Part shown: positions 24,101 through 34,984 of the stretch, piece after piece
Layout: each line of letters opens with the position of its first letter
Position numbering within the stretch: the stretch's first letter is position 1
Assembly: GCA_963691705.1 (NCBI GenBank)
Contig: OY829546.1
Location: 816,001-880,000 of the forward strand
Source of the DNA: Viola odorata
Lineage: Eukaryota; Streptophyta; Magnoliopsida; Malpighiales; Violaceae
Length of the DNA: 64,000 nucleotides
Direction: 5' to 3'
Notes under the pieces: generated by a model
Databases searched by the model: none
Told to the model about the DNA's origin: nothing
The model's input: the letters and a program-made list of their open reading frames with translations, nothing else
Program-made: the position numbers and the translations under genes

Positions 24101-26672
24101 CTGTTAGAAAAGGGTTTTCTTCCAAGGCTGCCACTACTGAACGTAATTCAGTGGGAATGTCAAGGGAAGAGGCCATCTCATTTAAAGATTCGGTGGTCAA
24201 ACTCCGGTCAAGAGCTAGCTTCAAGTGCTCGACAGAATTTAGCTCATCAATTTGCTCAACAAAAGGATCGATGGCATCAACAAAATTCACACTTGAAAAA
24301 TCGGATGGGTACTTCATTGAGTCTAGCATGTTGAAGCGGATAATTTCCCCATCGAACTCAAGTGATATGGAGGCTTCATAGACATCAATCTTGGCTCGGG
24401 CAGTGGCCAAGAATGGACGTCCCAAGAGTAGATCCGAAGATTTAGCGGTTGATGGATTCTCCATTGAGAGCACATAAAAATCTGCTGGAAATAGGAATTC
24501 TCCTACTTGGACTAGAACATCAGTGACTATTCCTTCGGGATGGACAACAGAGCGGTCCGCGAGTTGAATAACCAAGTTGGTCTCCTTCAAGGGCCCGAGT
24601 CCAAGGCTGTTATAAATAGTCAAGGGCATAACATTGATTCCGGCCCCCAAATCACACATAGCCTTCCCAATATAGATGGTTCCAATTCTGCAAGGAACCG
24701 TAAACATTCCTTGATCCTTGCACTTGGGCGGGATCTTGTGCTGGATGTGGGCGGTCAAGTTGGCCCCCACACTTATCCTATTCACTTCGGTGAATTTGTT
24801 TTTGTTGGTGCAAAGTTGCTTGAGGAACTTTGCATATCGAGGTATGTTTTTGATGGCCTTGAGGAGAGGAATATTGATAATGACCTTGCTGAAAGTCTCA
24901 AAGATGTCCCGATCTTCTTCTTCTTTCTTCTTTTTGAGCAAACGTTGAGGAAACGGAGGCTCGAGTACCTTGGTAATGAATTCTCGAGAGAACTCTTCTT
25001 CAAAGGGCTGTTTTTGGTGCTGTTGTTTTTTCTTACATCGATCCTTTGTGCTAGTGAAGAAGTGGTCAAGAACAGGGTCATTGAATCGAGACTTCTTTGG
25101 TTGTTCAGTGGGCTGATCTAGAGGTAGTTGTGCACTGCTGCTACACTCGGGACCTTGAACATCATTATCAGATTCGGGACCTTGAAAGGTCCGGGTGGAA
25201 TCGGAATCTGGATTAACTCGAGAGGGTAACTCAAGACCACTTCTAAGGTTCATAGCACATGCTTCATGCTTCGGGTTGGGTTCTGTCTGCCCTGGGAATC
25301 TTACACCATTTTTTATCTCCTTCATTTCAGTCATGAGGGTCCGGAGCATTTTGTTCATTTCTGCTATCTGTTTCATTTCGGGAGAGGGTTCCTCCTTCGG
25401 GGGCATTGTGAAATTCTGGTCTTGAGGTGGTTGCCTCTGATATTGATAATTCTGAAAGTTCGGCCTAGGTTTGAAGTTTTGCATGTTGAAAGGAGGAGGA
25501 TTGTTTCCATAAGGATTTTGTCCGTATTGATGGCTAGGTCCAGCCTGCTGGTTGTTATTCCATCCATAGTTAGGCTGTTTCCAGCCTTGATTTTGGTTCT
25601 GACCATACGGGGCCTGGAATGCTCCAGCGGCATTCACGGGTATTTCGTCAGGAATAAATGGGCAAGCATCAGTAGGATGGTCTGAAAACTGGCAGATTTG
25701 ACAGGCCTTGACCTGGACTGGGTGTCCCGAAGCTATGTTCTGTAGCATACCCGTGATGGTTGCTAGTTGGTTCTCCACAGTAGCTGCTCTGGCGTCTTGA
25801 ATGCTGTCAGAGTTGTTGAGCTGGAGGTTGTTTTTGGCCATGAGCTCGATGGTGTCCTTGGCAGCAGCTGGTGTAAGTCTAGTAATGGATCCACCGGCAG
25901 CAGCGTTTAGCAAGGCCTTGTCTCGGCCTTTGAGTCCTTCACAGAAATATTGCATGAGGGCATGCTCGGACAGATTATGCGAGGGGCATAAGGCTTGCAT
26001 CTTTTTGAAGCGTTCATAGTATTGTTCTAGATTTTCCGAGTCTTTTTGAAGGATTGATACTAACTGCTTTCGGGTCACCATGGCAATAGACACGGGGTAG
26101 TATTTGTCTGTAAAGGCTTTTGACATTTCAGCCCAAGAGCTGATGGATTGTGGCTGCAAGTCATAAAACCAGTCAAGAGCATCGTCCTTGAGGGACCACA
26201 TAAAGGCACGGAGTTTGGCATGCTCGACAGTGACGTTGTGGGGCTTCATAGCATCACAAATGGAATGTAATTGCTGGAGATGACGGTGAGGATTCTCCTT
26301 GGCCAGCCCTCGAAAAAGGGGTAGGTGATGCATGGTGGCAGATTTGAGTTCCCAGTCGTTCGGGACCACTGGCCAGACAATACAACTGGTCGGGGCCTCG
26401 GGAGCGGCATTGAACTCGTCTATGGTTTGGATTATTGGTGGAATTGGCGGGGCAACATCTCTTCCAGGACCGTTATGATCCATGTTGGGTACTCCCGGAG
26501 GAACAGGTGGTGGATCTTCGGGGTCCCGAATGTCTTCCAGAGCAAAAAGACGTTCGAGGTCCCGAATACAAGGATTTGAATTTGATCTCTGGGCCTGTTG
26601 TCGAAGTCCTCTTTCTGTTCTAGTGAGCTCAAGATCAAGGGGCAGTAGTACTGGTGCCGATCTCCTGGTCAT
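21117..26672 (-). CDS. Athila-like Gag-Pol polyprotein, intact frame
   Basis: One uninterrupted 1851-residue frame. Gag occupies about 1-340 and ends in the zinc knuckle C324-x2-C-x4-H332-x4-C337, followed by a Gln/Asn/Pro-rich linker. The aspartic protease has the DLGA active site at 674-677. Reverse transcriptase spans about 960-1190, with [13 protein letters not shown] near 1032-1044 and FMDD at 1128-1131 (the F-x-DD variant of Y-x-DD). RNase H follows, with D1276 in MCDASN. The integrase has a zinc finger (H1486, H1493, C1524, C1527) and the catalytic triad D1556, D1615 and E1651. All catalytic residues I can locate are present and there is no stop. The start at 26672 lies 34 bases from the primer-binding site. 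Short GPE-type peptides (for example 498-500 and 507-509) are translations of the element's own 16-bp inverted repeat. Confidence 0.95.
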   Translation of the reverse strand: MTRRSAPVLLPLDLELTRTERGLRQQAQRSNSNPCIRDLERLFALEDIRDPEDPPPVPPGVPNMDHNGPGRDVAPPIPPIIQTIDEFNAAPEAPTSCIVWPVVPNDWELKSATMHHLPLFRGLAKENPHRHLQQLHSICDAMKPHNVTVEHAKLRAFMWSLKDDALDWFYDLQPQSISSWAEMSKAFTDKYYPVSIAMVTRKQLVSILQKDSENLEQYYERFKKMQALCPSHNLSEHALMQYFCEGLKGRDKALLNAAAGGSITRLTPAAAKDTIELMAKNNLQLNNSDSIQDARAATVENQLATITGMLQNIASGHPVQVKACQICQFSDHPTDACPFIPDEIPVNAAGAFQAPYGQNQNQGWKQPNYGWNNNQQAGPSHQYGQNPYGNNPPPFNMQNFKPRPNFQNYQYQRQPPQDQNFTMPPKEEPSPEMKQIAEMNKMLRTLMTEMKEIKNGVRFPGQTEPNPKHEACAMNLRSGLELPSRVNPDSDSTRTFQGPESDNDVQGPECSSSAQLPLDQPTEQPKKSRFNDPVLDHFFTSTKDRCKKKQQHQKQPFEEEFSREFITKVLEPPFPQRLLKKKKEEEDRDIFETFSKVIINIPLLKAIKNIPRYAKFLKQLCTNKNKFTEVNRISVGANLTAHIQHKIPPKCKDQGMFTVPCRIGTIYIGKAMCDLGAGINVMPLTIYNSLGLGPLKETNLVIQLADRSVVHPEGIVTDVLVQVGEFLFPADFYVLSMENPSTAKSSDLLLGRPFLATARAKIDVYEASISLEFDGEIIRFNMLDSMKYPSDFSSVNFVDAIDPFVEQIDELNSVEHLKLALDRSLTTESLNEMASSLDIPTELRSVVAALEENPFLTVEPPNEAPECPEHVKLTPSLIKAPDLELKELPSHLKYAYLGEKESLPVIISNKLEVDQELELVALLKNFKGAIGWTIADIKGLSPSLCTHRIHLEEDSKTIRQPQRRLNPPMMEVVKKEILKLLDAGVIYPISDSPWVSPVQVVPKKTGITIIPGPEGQPIPSRIQNGWRVCIDYRRLNEATRKDHFLLPFIDQMLERLAGKTHYCCLDGYSGFHQIPVALEDQEKTTFTCPFGTFAYRRMPFGLCNAPATFQRCMVSIFSEFVEECIEVFMDDFTVYGNSFSECLSNLKKILQRCVDTNLVLNFEKCHFMVDQGLILGHIVSSKGIEVDKAKIQVIETLPYPSNIRDVRSFLGHAGFYRRFIKDFSKIAQPMCRLLHKDVEFIFDEECKTTFETLKAKLISAPIIRAPDWTLPFEIMCDASNQALGAVLGQKKEKETYVIYYASKLLDPAQQNYTTTEKELLAVVYALDKFRQYLLGTQVIVYSDHSALRCLLKKADAKPRLIRWILLLQEFNLVIKDKKGTENSVADHLSRLPNQEDDSRVAIRDNFPDEYLCLAEAASFPWFTDIANFCATGVFPFEASSAQQNRIRRQAKFYVWDSPYLWKYCSDQILRRCVSMDEVPSILKFCHSTTEGGHFAAKKTALKVLNVGLYWPSIFKDSYPFCAACPRCQATGNIGARNQMPLSNILACEIFDIWGIDFMGPFPNSFGNTYILLAVDYVSKWIEAIATKTDDSRVVANFLRTNIFNRFGTPRALISDRGTHFCNRMVSSLLNKYGVTHRVSTAYHPQTNGQAEVSNREIKAILEKTVNQSRKDWSLKLGDALWAYRTAFKTPIGMTPYRLVYGKPCHLPVEIEHKAFWAIKKVNLDLDLARKDRSLQIQELEEIRGDAYENSMIYKDKTKAQHDKHLIIKTFTVGQKVLLYNSRLRIFSGKLKSKWTGPYKITAVFGHGAIEIQNLNNDTPFKVNGHRLKPFYEGFKPSTHEEMRVEDPAFGT

Positions 26673-26705
26673 ACAAACAAGAAAAATAAATCAGTCTAGA
26701 AACAA

Positions 26706-26723
26706 TCCCCGGCAACGGCGCCA
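26706..26723 (-). promoter_or_regulatory. Primer-binding site of the Athila-like element
   Basis: On the minus strand TGGCGCCGTTGCCGGGGA lies three bases inside the 5' LTR. It is the tRNA-complementary site typical of Athila-type plant Ty3 elements, usually ascribed to tRNA-Asp. Confidence 0.85.
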
Positions 26724-26726
26724 ATT

Positions 26727-28592
26727 TGATCGTCACTCAAATGATAATTTATAGTGCCTGAAAATGTGTGTGCACAATGGATAATGTGTACAGTGGTAGT
26801 CAGGGTCGAACACAGGGATTGTGAGAGACTGATTTAAGGTCTTGAGTGAAATCACAGAACAAAGGCATGAAAAGTAACAATCAGGGGGGTTTATGCTTGA
26901 CTGAAGCCAATCAGCCAAGAGAAATTCAAGAGCTAACAATTTTATCTAAGAAAACAGTATTCGGGGTCCCGAATGTCACCTTCGGGGTCCCGAATGGTAA
27001 AACAATCAAATCGGCAAACAATTTCAGAATAATGATCAAACCAATTGGAAAATAATTCAAGAGTAATAGAATAGAAAGTGAAATAACCACAATTAAACAG
27101 GCAGAGGAAAGATCTTAGCAATGGGTGTTCTTAGGTTGCATTCGTGGTCCCGATTATCATTAGCACAGAAATATTCTATTCAAGACATCATAGAAGTGAC
27201 ATGGAGACCAGATTTCTCGGTTATCTCCTACTTTTCTCTTAAGAGAAACTACCCCCCGTTCTCACATATGAGGTAATCTTGACAGTCCGCCATCCCTCCA
27301 GGCACGAATGCGGGAGGGCAATACTCACACTGCCCATGAAGATAAGAAAAGACACAACTGATCCTAAAGGTCCCTCAGTTTGTCAGGCTCGTGACCCCGA
27401 ATCAATCAACTACTCACCCTATCAATTCAAGACCACTACTAAGCAATCGAGACTAAATAGACGCCTACTCTATCATGCAATTTTCCTCTCGTATTCATTA
27501 CACAAATGGCAGCATTCACACAAGGTATAAATCGGGTGATCAAGCCTTTAAACACTCTATGTGAAGTTTTAATAAAAACGATAAGCAATTGAATATAATA
27601 CCAAGAATATATTAAACACATTTAGGCCTCAAATCTGACCTTGCAACCCTTGAATCACCCTTGCTAAGAATTAAAGATTTAGCTACTCATGCTTGGATAA
27701 AAATAAATAACAATCAAAGAAAGCATAATAATTAAATTAAAAGATTTAAAGGAGGAACACTTGTTTACAACACCAAATCTGTTTTCAGGCCCAACAGCCA
27801 AGAGTGAAGGAGCTAACAAGAACTGGAAAAAGAAAATAGAGAGAAGTCTAAGAAACTATCTAAAAATCCTACGTAAAAATCAATGGTAAAAATTACACAC
27901 TTCAAATTATGCTCTTCCTTGCTTCTATAGCCTTCAATCCGACCAGCCTCTTCCTTCCCATCCTCAAAAAGAGATTCTCCAGCTAATGAGAGCTGTCTTC
28001 CACTTCTAGGTGACAAGAAAAGCACTAAGAATTAAATAATCCCTTACTTTATTAATACTTTATGTAGCCCCATGATATTCTTGAACCAAAGAAGGTGGGA
28101 AGCATGAAGTTGAGGGAGAGGGGAATATTGGGAGCTGGTTTAGCACGCCTAGGGACAAGAAGAATATTGAGAATTAAATAATCCTTGGTGCGCTGATTCA
28201 TGGCAGACTGCCCAGAAATGTCTTCGGGAGTCCCGAATCAGATTCGGGACCCAGGCTGTTTATGCCCAATCGACATGGTTCCGATTCATGGCCAAGTGAC
28301 AAGTCCTTTGTACTACTTCTTTCCGTTGGTCTGGTTGAAAGGCGTAGCCGGACTCGGGACCTCGGCTCGGGACCTCGGCTCGGGACCTCGAAGCTACTTT
28401 GGACTCGGGACCGCGACAGTGGTCTTGAAGCATGAAAATGCACATAATGCACCCAAAAACGTATCTTTTTGCATAAACTCCCTTTTCAGGCCTAAATCTG
28501 CAATAGTAATGAAAACAAGGGTAAATTAGCAGAATCATGCCTTAAATCAATGGAATACTGGAGGGAAAATCATGCAAAAATACACGCTATCA
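26727..28592 (-). repeat. Athila-like 5' LTR
   Basis: 1866 bp and almost identical to the 3' LTR. The visible differences are an added 21-bp unit that makes two TTCGGGGTCCCGAAT copies (26959-26974 and 26981-26995) where the 3' LTR has one, and one C/T difference near 27070. Confidence 0.95.
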
Positions 28593-28597
28593 CCACC

Positions 28598-29187
28598 GCA
28601 ATCCCAGCTACTACCTTGTTCAAGGCTTTTGTGCTTGAACCCGAGACCCTTCTCCCCAAAGCCGTCCCAAGCAATTCAAAGCGACGAGACCTTCTAAGGT
28701 GTAGTTGGAACTATCCGAAAGATCACCTTTGTCAAGGGTTAGTGTTCATTATTTACTTTAAAATTGTGTAAACTTTGTTCCATAAAGAGCTAGGATATGT
28801 TTAAAGTTTGATCCATCACAAACATTTTTTAAAATTTAGTAATATTTTAGTGATCAAATGGTCTTTTGTTCAATTTTAATCCTCAAAGCAAGAATTAAGA
28901 AATAACCCGAATTTTAATTTCAGGGAAATGAGGAAATTGACAAAGAGAACCTTAGCTACACCTACGTCTTGATTGAGCATGATTCATCATCTGCATTTCC
29001 AATCGAGAAGGTTGTTTATGAGACCAAGTTCGTGCCTACCGCCGATGGAGGAAGCCTCTTTCAGAGCAAGAGTACCTATCACTCTTCTGGCGAAATCAAC
29101 GAAGACGCCATCAAGGATACTAGGGAAAAGGCTGCTGGTTTGATCAAAGCTATTGAAGCTTACTGCATCGCCAATCCTGAAGCATAA
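28598..29187 (+). pseudogene. PR10: PR-10 copy 1, rest of exon 1, intron and exon 2
   Basis: After the CCACC duplication the PR-10 frame resumes as AIPATTLFKAFVLEPETLLP with KAVP, matching copy 3. Soon after, bases are missing: the text needed for '..QAIQS..' shifts frame near 28668 and a TAA lies in the restored frame, although 'GTIRKITF' is still readable near 28711-28730. Exon 1 would end near 28737 (AAGG|GTTAGT). Exon 2 (28924-29187, after TTTCAG) reads GNEEIDKENLSYTYVLIEHD to YCIANPEA and a stop, and is about nine codons shorter than expected at its start. Exon phases no longer agree. The gene is dead independently of the Athila insertion. Confidence 0.85.
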
Positions 29188-29316
29188 GGATACACACATA
29201 CAATACAAGAAATACAAGAAACTATCCGATCATCTATCCAGGAAATAGAAAGAAAAGGTAAACCGAAATCATCAGAAACCATTTTTAAGATGGGAAGGTT
29301 CAAAACTTTTGAAACT

Positions 29317-29582
29317 TTAAGCATCGGCGAGGTAGGCTTCAATAGCCTTGAACATTCCAGCAGCCTTTTCCCTGTTAGTCTTGATCCCTTCTTCGTCGAT
29401 ATCGCCATGATAGGTTGCGGTGCTCTTGACTCTGGATCCTCCATCAGCATTGGACACGAACTTGGTCTCGTAAACAATCTTCTCGATTCCAGATGCGGAT
29501 GAAGCATCAGTTTCAAACAGAGTGTAAGTGTACGCAAGGTTCTCTTTGTCCATTGAGTCAATCTTGTTCGACACTGATTTTC
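29317..29582 (-). pseudogene. PR10: PR-10 copy 2, exon 2
   Basis: Minus-strand exon after acceptor TAATTTCAG, reading GKSVSNKIDSMDKENLAYTY, then the family-typical IEKIVYETKFV and REKAAGMFKAIEAYLADA plus stop. It carries the C-terminal two thirds of the Bet v 1 fold, including the long C-terminal helix. It is convergent with copy 1, whose stop is 130 bp away. Its exon 1 is at 41311-41490 on the far side of the copia element. Exon phases match across the intron (AAT G|GA AAA), so the two pieces belonged to one gene. Confidence 0.88.
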
Positions 29583-29696
29583 CTGAAATTACATAAACCC
29601 AAATAACAAAGATACATCAGGAAAATGTCCCAAAGAAGGAAATTATAAATTGGTTTTACATTCTTTTGTTATAGACTTATAGTACTAAGTACTAAC

Positions 29697-30283
29697 TGTT
29701 AGATTTTAGACAACGAGACTAGTGTGTTAGTACCGTAGTATATACGTTATGACATATGGACGCATATGTTGAGTATATCGGATCATATAGTATAATGTTA
29801 ACATAAGGTTTATTGGGCCGATTCAGTGATCTAATAAAGTTACAGGCTCAATTGTCTAATTAATAAAGTGTGGGGGCTAAATTTGTAACTGTGCAGAATC
29901 CCGGGTTAATTACTAATTGTTGATGGACCGATTAGCAATTAACAATAAAGTTTATTTATGGGATTTGGTCCCTGGCTAAACGTTGCCGTTTTTAATAAAC
30001 GTAAGGAAAGGCGGTCATGCCTAACAAAATATCAGGCTTTGCTTAATAAGGAAGCAGTACTTTTGCTTCATCAATTAATTTAAGTAGTGCTTATCATCAG
30101 AGCACGTTGCAGAGCATAAGGTAGAGAAAGCGTTTGTATTATTCCATCTAGCCCGGGCAACGGTTTAGCCAGAAGATCTTCTTCCCAAATTTCTACTTCG
30201 ATACGCTTCCGCACTATGTTCTAATTCATACAATGATCAGATTGATTCGTTCTTGGGGATTAATCTCCCATTCGGTTCTAACA
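29697..30283 (+). repeat. Copia 5' LTR
   Basis: 587 bp, TGTTAGATTTTAGAC to GGTTCTAACA. It lacks the 22-bp segment found in the 3' LTR. Confidence 0.93.
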
Positions 30284-30285
30284 AG

Positions 30286-30297
30286 TGGTAGCGGAGC
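30286..30297 (+). promoter_or_regulatory. Copia primer-binding site
   Basis: TGGTAGCGGAGC begins two bases inside the 5' LTR. It is a variant of the initiator-tRNA-Met site TGGTATCAGAGC used by most plant copia elements. Confidence 0.8.
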
Positions 30298-31595
30298 GGA
30301 TCAATTCTTGATTTTGCATGAATTACTAATAATTCATGATGCTTGATTGATTTTCGGGATTAACAATCATTGTCAGTAAGCAATTGATTTGGGAATTTGT
30401 TGTTAAATGAGTTATCAGATTTCATGGAATTCGATTCTTTGCTGTTGATTAATTGAATTTCATGATTCTGGGGATTGAATCGTTGTTGCTTAATTCCCGT
30501 TTGCAATTTGTAAAATCCAATTCCATGGAATTGCTATTAATTATCATCAGTGGCTATTAATTGATTAATTGCTTGCTATTAATTCAATTATTTGGAATTC
30601 TGGATTTAGCAACCGCTATTAATCAAATTGCTATTAATTGATTAATTTGATTAATTGCTTGAATTGTGGTTGATTTGGAATTCCGGACTTGGTGATTTCG
30701 GAATTGAGTTGTGCTGCCGAAATTGATTAATTATAAAGCCGGAATCCAATTGTAATTATAATTGATTAATTGCACAAAAGTCGATATATATTAATTGCAG
30801 TGGTGAAATAGTCATCAAATAGTCAGTCTTTTGTGACTTTGACTTTTGTAATTTGGTGACTTTGTGTTTCCGGATTTATGGACAGAAATTTTATGAGTTC
30901 AATTTAATCCAAATGCTATTAATTTATTTGGCGTATTTGATTTGGCCTGATTAATTGCTACTGGTGTAATTTTTGGATTAAATTGCTAATTGATTGCATA
31001 TTTTAATTAATTTTGCAATCATCAGTATTGGTTCGGGTTGCCGGACTTAAAGTTGTTTCGATTATTTGAACATGAACATCATAAGGTTTAAGATGTTCGT
31101 CGGGTTTAAATAATTGATTTATATAAAGGAAAGCAGAATAACACTAAGGAAGCTTTTAAAGCTTAGCTTGTTTGTCTTATTCGATTAATGAAAGTAGTAA
31201 AGTCACAAAAGTGACCTCTGCTACGAACATTACCGGGTTGGATATTTCAAGTATGGTATTAATAATTTCATGCGGATAGTTGTCGGCCAAAAGGAAGATG
31301 ACTATTTGGCAGAAATTATAAATACGATAGTGATGAATTTCAAGTTTTATAGCTATCAAGAGATTTATTGCAAATATTTGATCGGCCAAAAGGAAGGTTA
31401 AATATTTGGCAAAATCAAGCTATAAAATTCACACTATGGCAGATTAATTAACTGTGAGTTGTGCTTTTAGTCCAAAGACTAAAAACAATGTCATATAATT
31501 AATCTTTTGATTTATTCAATATGTTATTCATTAAGTTTATTGCTTTCATAAAGTTTTATTAAAGTGAGCTGATTAAATGTTGTGTTCTTTCAGAT
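30298..31595 (+). other. Long AT-rich copia leader
   Basis: A 1.3-kb untranslated leader dominated by ATTAATTG/CTATTAATTGATTAATT repeats, followed by two GGCCAAAAGGAAG blocks (about 31286 and 31384). It contains no gene. Confidence 0.7.
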
Positions 31596-34103
31596 ATGAA
31601 CTCAGCAAGCTCGGTATCTGCCAATCTGAACAGTGTACCACTGTTATCTTCCAGTAACTTCAAGTTATGGAAGAGAAAGGTAGAGACAGCACTGTGTTGT
31701 ATGAATAAGGATCAGGCGCTCTGTAGGGATTGTCCTAAGGTACCAGACCTCGAAAGTCCTGATAAGGGAATCCAGGCTTTTGAGGACTGGCAACAATCAA
31801 ATAAAGCTTGCCGTTTGGTCATACTCAGTGCTGTCCCTATGTCCATGCAGAGTTCACTGGAAAAGGAACAAAGTGCCAGTAGAGATCTTAGCTAGTCGCT
31901 ATACCCATACAGAGAAGGCTGAGATTAGCGATACTATTCGCAAATTCTCGACCATAAAGTTCAGGGGTGATAGTGACATACGGGAGCATGTTCAAGAAAT
32001 TGTCAATCTGGCTGAGAAGTTGAAAGCACTTAAAGTTGGTTTGCCTGATGATTATCTGGTACATCATGTGCTTGCTTCTCTACCACCTCAGTACAGTCAA
32101 TTTGAGGTGAGTTACAATTGTCAAGAAAAGAAATGGACAATTGATCAGCTTATGGTTCAGCTGGTTCAAGAACAGGACAGATTGAGACATGCTACATTGG
32201 ACAGTGCTCATTTGGCAACTGCCTCTTCATCTGGTTTTAAGAAGAGGAAAGGCAAAGAGACTGCAGGGTCTGATTTTCAGAAGAAACATAAAGGCTCAAA
32301 TACTGAGCATAAGGGAGTAAAATGTTTTTTCTGTAGTAAGGTAGGCCACTTAAAGAAGGACTGCGCTAAGTATAAAGCTTGGCGTGTAAAGAAAGGTATG
32401 TCCTTGTCTCTTGTTAATATAGAATCCCTTCTTGTTTCTGTGGCTAAGAACACTTGGTGGTTAGATACAGAAACCACTAAACATATAAGTGTTTCTTTGC
32501 AGGGTTGCAGAGCGAACCGGAGGCCCATGGAAAGTGAGAGATTTCTCTATATGGGTGCAGGTGATCCGGTATCAGTTGAGGGCATCGCTACTTTTGGGTT
32601 AATCTTATGTACAGGTTATATATTAGAGTTAACAGAGACTTTGTATGTACCGTCTTTTCGACGGAATCTGATTTCTGTTTCCTTGTTGGACAAAGAAGGT
32701 TATGATATCAGATTCGGAAATCATAAAAGTCTCCTTTATTTTAACTCTACTTTGGTTGGAACCGGTGCATTGATTGATTCTGATAATTTGTATTTATTGC
32801 ATACGGTTGACAGCAATAATGAATGTTATGTTAGCGAGTCCAGAGGGATTAAACGTAAATTGCCAATTGAGGATTCATTCAGGTTATGGCACAGACGGTT
32901 AGGTCACATCTCTACAAGGAGAATAGACCGACTTGTGTCAGATGGAATTCTCAACGCACTGGATCACACAGACCAACAAGTTTGTATTGAGTGCATAAAG
33001 GGCAAAACTATAGACAAGAGAAGGTTTGAGGCTGAGAGATGTACAGAAACTCTAAAACTGATACATACAGACATTTGTGGTCCATTCCCTACGGCATCCT
33101 GGAATGGTCAACGATACTTTATCAGTTTTATAGATGATTTCTCTCGATATGGATATTTGTACCTTTTAAAGGAAAAGTCTGAGGCATTAGACGCTTTCAA
33201 GTCTTTTAAGGCCGAAGTTGAAAATCAACTCGGAAAGACTATTAAAGCTGTCAGATCAGATCGTGGTGGTGAATACTATGGTCGATATGATGGATCAGGT
33301 GAACAGCGTCCTGGGCCATTTGCTCAGCTTCTCGATGAGTGTGGGATAGTTCCACAGTACACCATGCCGGGGTCTCCGACCATGAATGGTGTAGCTGAAA
33401 GGAGGAACCGTACCCTTAAGGATATGGTGAGGAGTATGATTGCCAATACTACCTTACCTATATCACTCTGGGGAGATGCCTTGAAAACTGCAGTCTACAT
33501 TCTCAATAGGGTACCAACTAAAGTGACTAACAGAACCCCATATGAGGTATGGACTGGCCGAAAGCCTGTCTTAAGGCACCTAAAGGTTTGGGGATGTCCA
33601 GCTGAGGCAAGGCCTTATAGGCCTGATGAAAGAAAACTGGACTTAAGGACTGTTAGTTGTTATTTTGTTGGATATCCGGAGAGGTCAAGGGGGTATAAGT
33701 TTTACAACCCTACTACCCGAATATTTTTTGAGACGGGAAATGCTCCGCTCTTTGAGGATATTGAGTTTGGAGGGGAAGATAGACGGTCAGATGTCAGTTT
33801 TGAGGAAGATTCAGTTATACTTTCTCATGCGGTTCCTGAGGGTCAGGATGAGCTGATTGTTCATATTCCTGTTTTTGTCCCTCTGCAGGTAAGAAATGAC
33901 ATCATTAATCTTCCTACAGGACAGGATCCACAGGTTATACTTGAGGATCATCAAGAAGTCCATGAAGATTCACAACAGGATCAAACTCAATACCCTCAGA
34001 TGGTTGAGAACCAAAGAGATATGTCACTTAGGAGGTCCACTAGAGTGAAAAGAAATGCGATTTCGGATGATTATATCGTATTTCTTCAAGAACATGAGGA
34101 TAC
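31596..34103 (+). pseudogene. Copia gag-protease-integrase, frameshifted
   Basis: Gag starts MNSASSVSANLNSVPLLSSS and contains NFKLWKRKVETAL. Its frame ends at 31895, and the text continues in another frame (usable from about 31880), so one base has been lost or gained. The zinc knuckle [14 protein letters not shown] lies near 32322-32365. The protease site reads [12 protein letters not shown] where the family has LDTG/SGAT, so the Gly after Asp-Thr is Glu and activity should be lost. Integrase follows: HRRLGH near 32890, then the triad HTD (about 33065), RSDRGGE (about 33256) and VAERRN (about 33390). The frame runs without a stop into the nested insertion at 34104 and resumes after it. Confidence 0.92.
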
Positions 34104-34984
34104 TGATGCGATCACGGCCGAAACTCGGAAAAGAAATCCGGCCGAAATGACATTCAACCAAAGGAGGATCTAGCTCATGGGTTTGAGCACACAAACAACA
34201 ATAAAAACAGTAGGAAATATGGATGAACGGAGGGAGACACGCAGCGGAAAGGATTAACTTACAAATTACTCGATTGAATGGCGGAGGGATTAGAGATGAC
34301 GATTGAGACACGAGGAGGTAACAACGGGTTACACATGTGAAGGATTCTTGTTCTTTTTGATTGACTCAAGCCACGGCGATCCAAGACCAAGGCAAGCACC
34401 AATTTGATTTCCCAAAGAGAGATCGGGAGGAGTATTCTCACTCGACGGATCTCTCTCAAGGAGGGGTGAGCAATGGATGAATGAATAAAAGAAGGAGTAA
34501 GCTCAACTTAAACATTCATTCATCATCCAAAACTGATTTACAAGTGAGGAGCAAGTCCCTATTTATACTAAGTTACAAGGGGCCTAAGCTATTACACAAA
34601 ATGGGCTTAAAAGACCAAAAATCCAACTCAAAACAGTTGCTAACGTGATTCACGTTAGGGGCTAAACGTGATCACGTTAGCCAATTTTTCCCTGGCGTGA
34701 TTCACGCTAAGGATTTTCCCAGCAGCTTCAGCTTCGCGCGCCAAAATGTCAACTAGCATAACTTTTGATCCACCCGTCCGATTGGCCTGAAACTTGTCCC
34801 AAATGAAAGCTAACATCTTGAAGTTTCCATCAAGCCTCTGATCCCTCAAATCGGACACCATTTGCTTGTCCATATGCTTGTTGCGACCACGCAATGCAAT
34901 ATTTGCACGGCTCGGCTGCTCGTGTCTGTCTCCCATGGCGACGCGGCAAGTTGTTCTATTTTGAAGGGGGCCATGATCGCATCA
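34104..34984 (-). repeat. LTR A of the nested element
   Basis: 881 bp; differs from LTR B by about one base (ACTCG versus ACCCG near 34270). It carries three CGTGATTCACG-type palindromes at about 34643-34713. Confidence 0.92.

Larger units (their letters stand above)
16941..28592 (-). mobile_element. Complete Athila-like Ty3/gypsy retrotransposon
   Basis: An 11,652-bp element on the minus strand with two long LTRs (16941-18785 and 26727-28592), both TG...CA, flanked by the 5-bp duplication CCACC. The inner order, read on the minus strand, is: 5' LTR on the right, primer-binding site TGGCGCCGTTGCCGGGGA, one 1851-residue Gag-Pol frame, a 2.3-kb non-coding region where Athila elements often carry an env-like frame, a G-rich polypurine tract, and the 3' LTR. 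The two LTRs differ, as far as I can see, by one 21-bp insertion and about one substitution. The insertion is therefore recent and the element may still be competent. Confidence 0.95.

Noticed and set aside
24540..25121. 193-codon plus-strand frame inside the Athila-like pol region
   Set aside because: It is the complement of the real Gag-Pol frame and has no recognisable domain.
16905..29187. PR-10 copy 1 as a gene that works once the Athila element is spliced out
   Set aside because: Frameshifts in exon 1 near 28668 and inconsistent phase at exon 2 break the frame regardless of the insertion.
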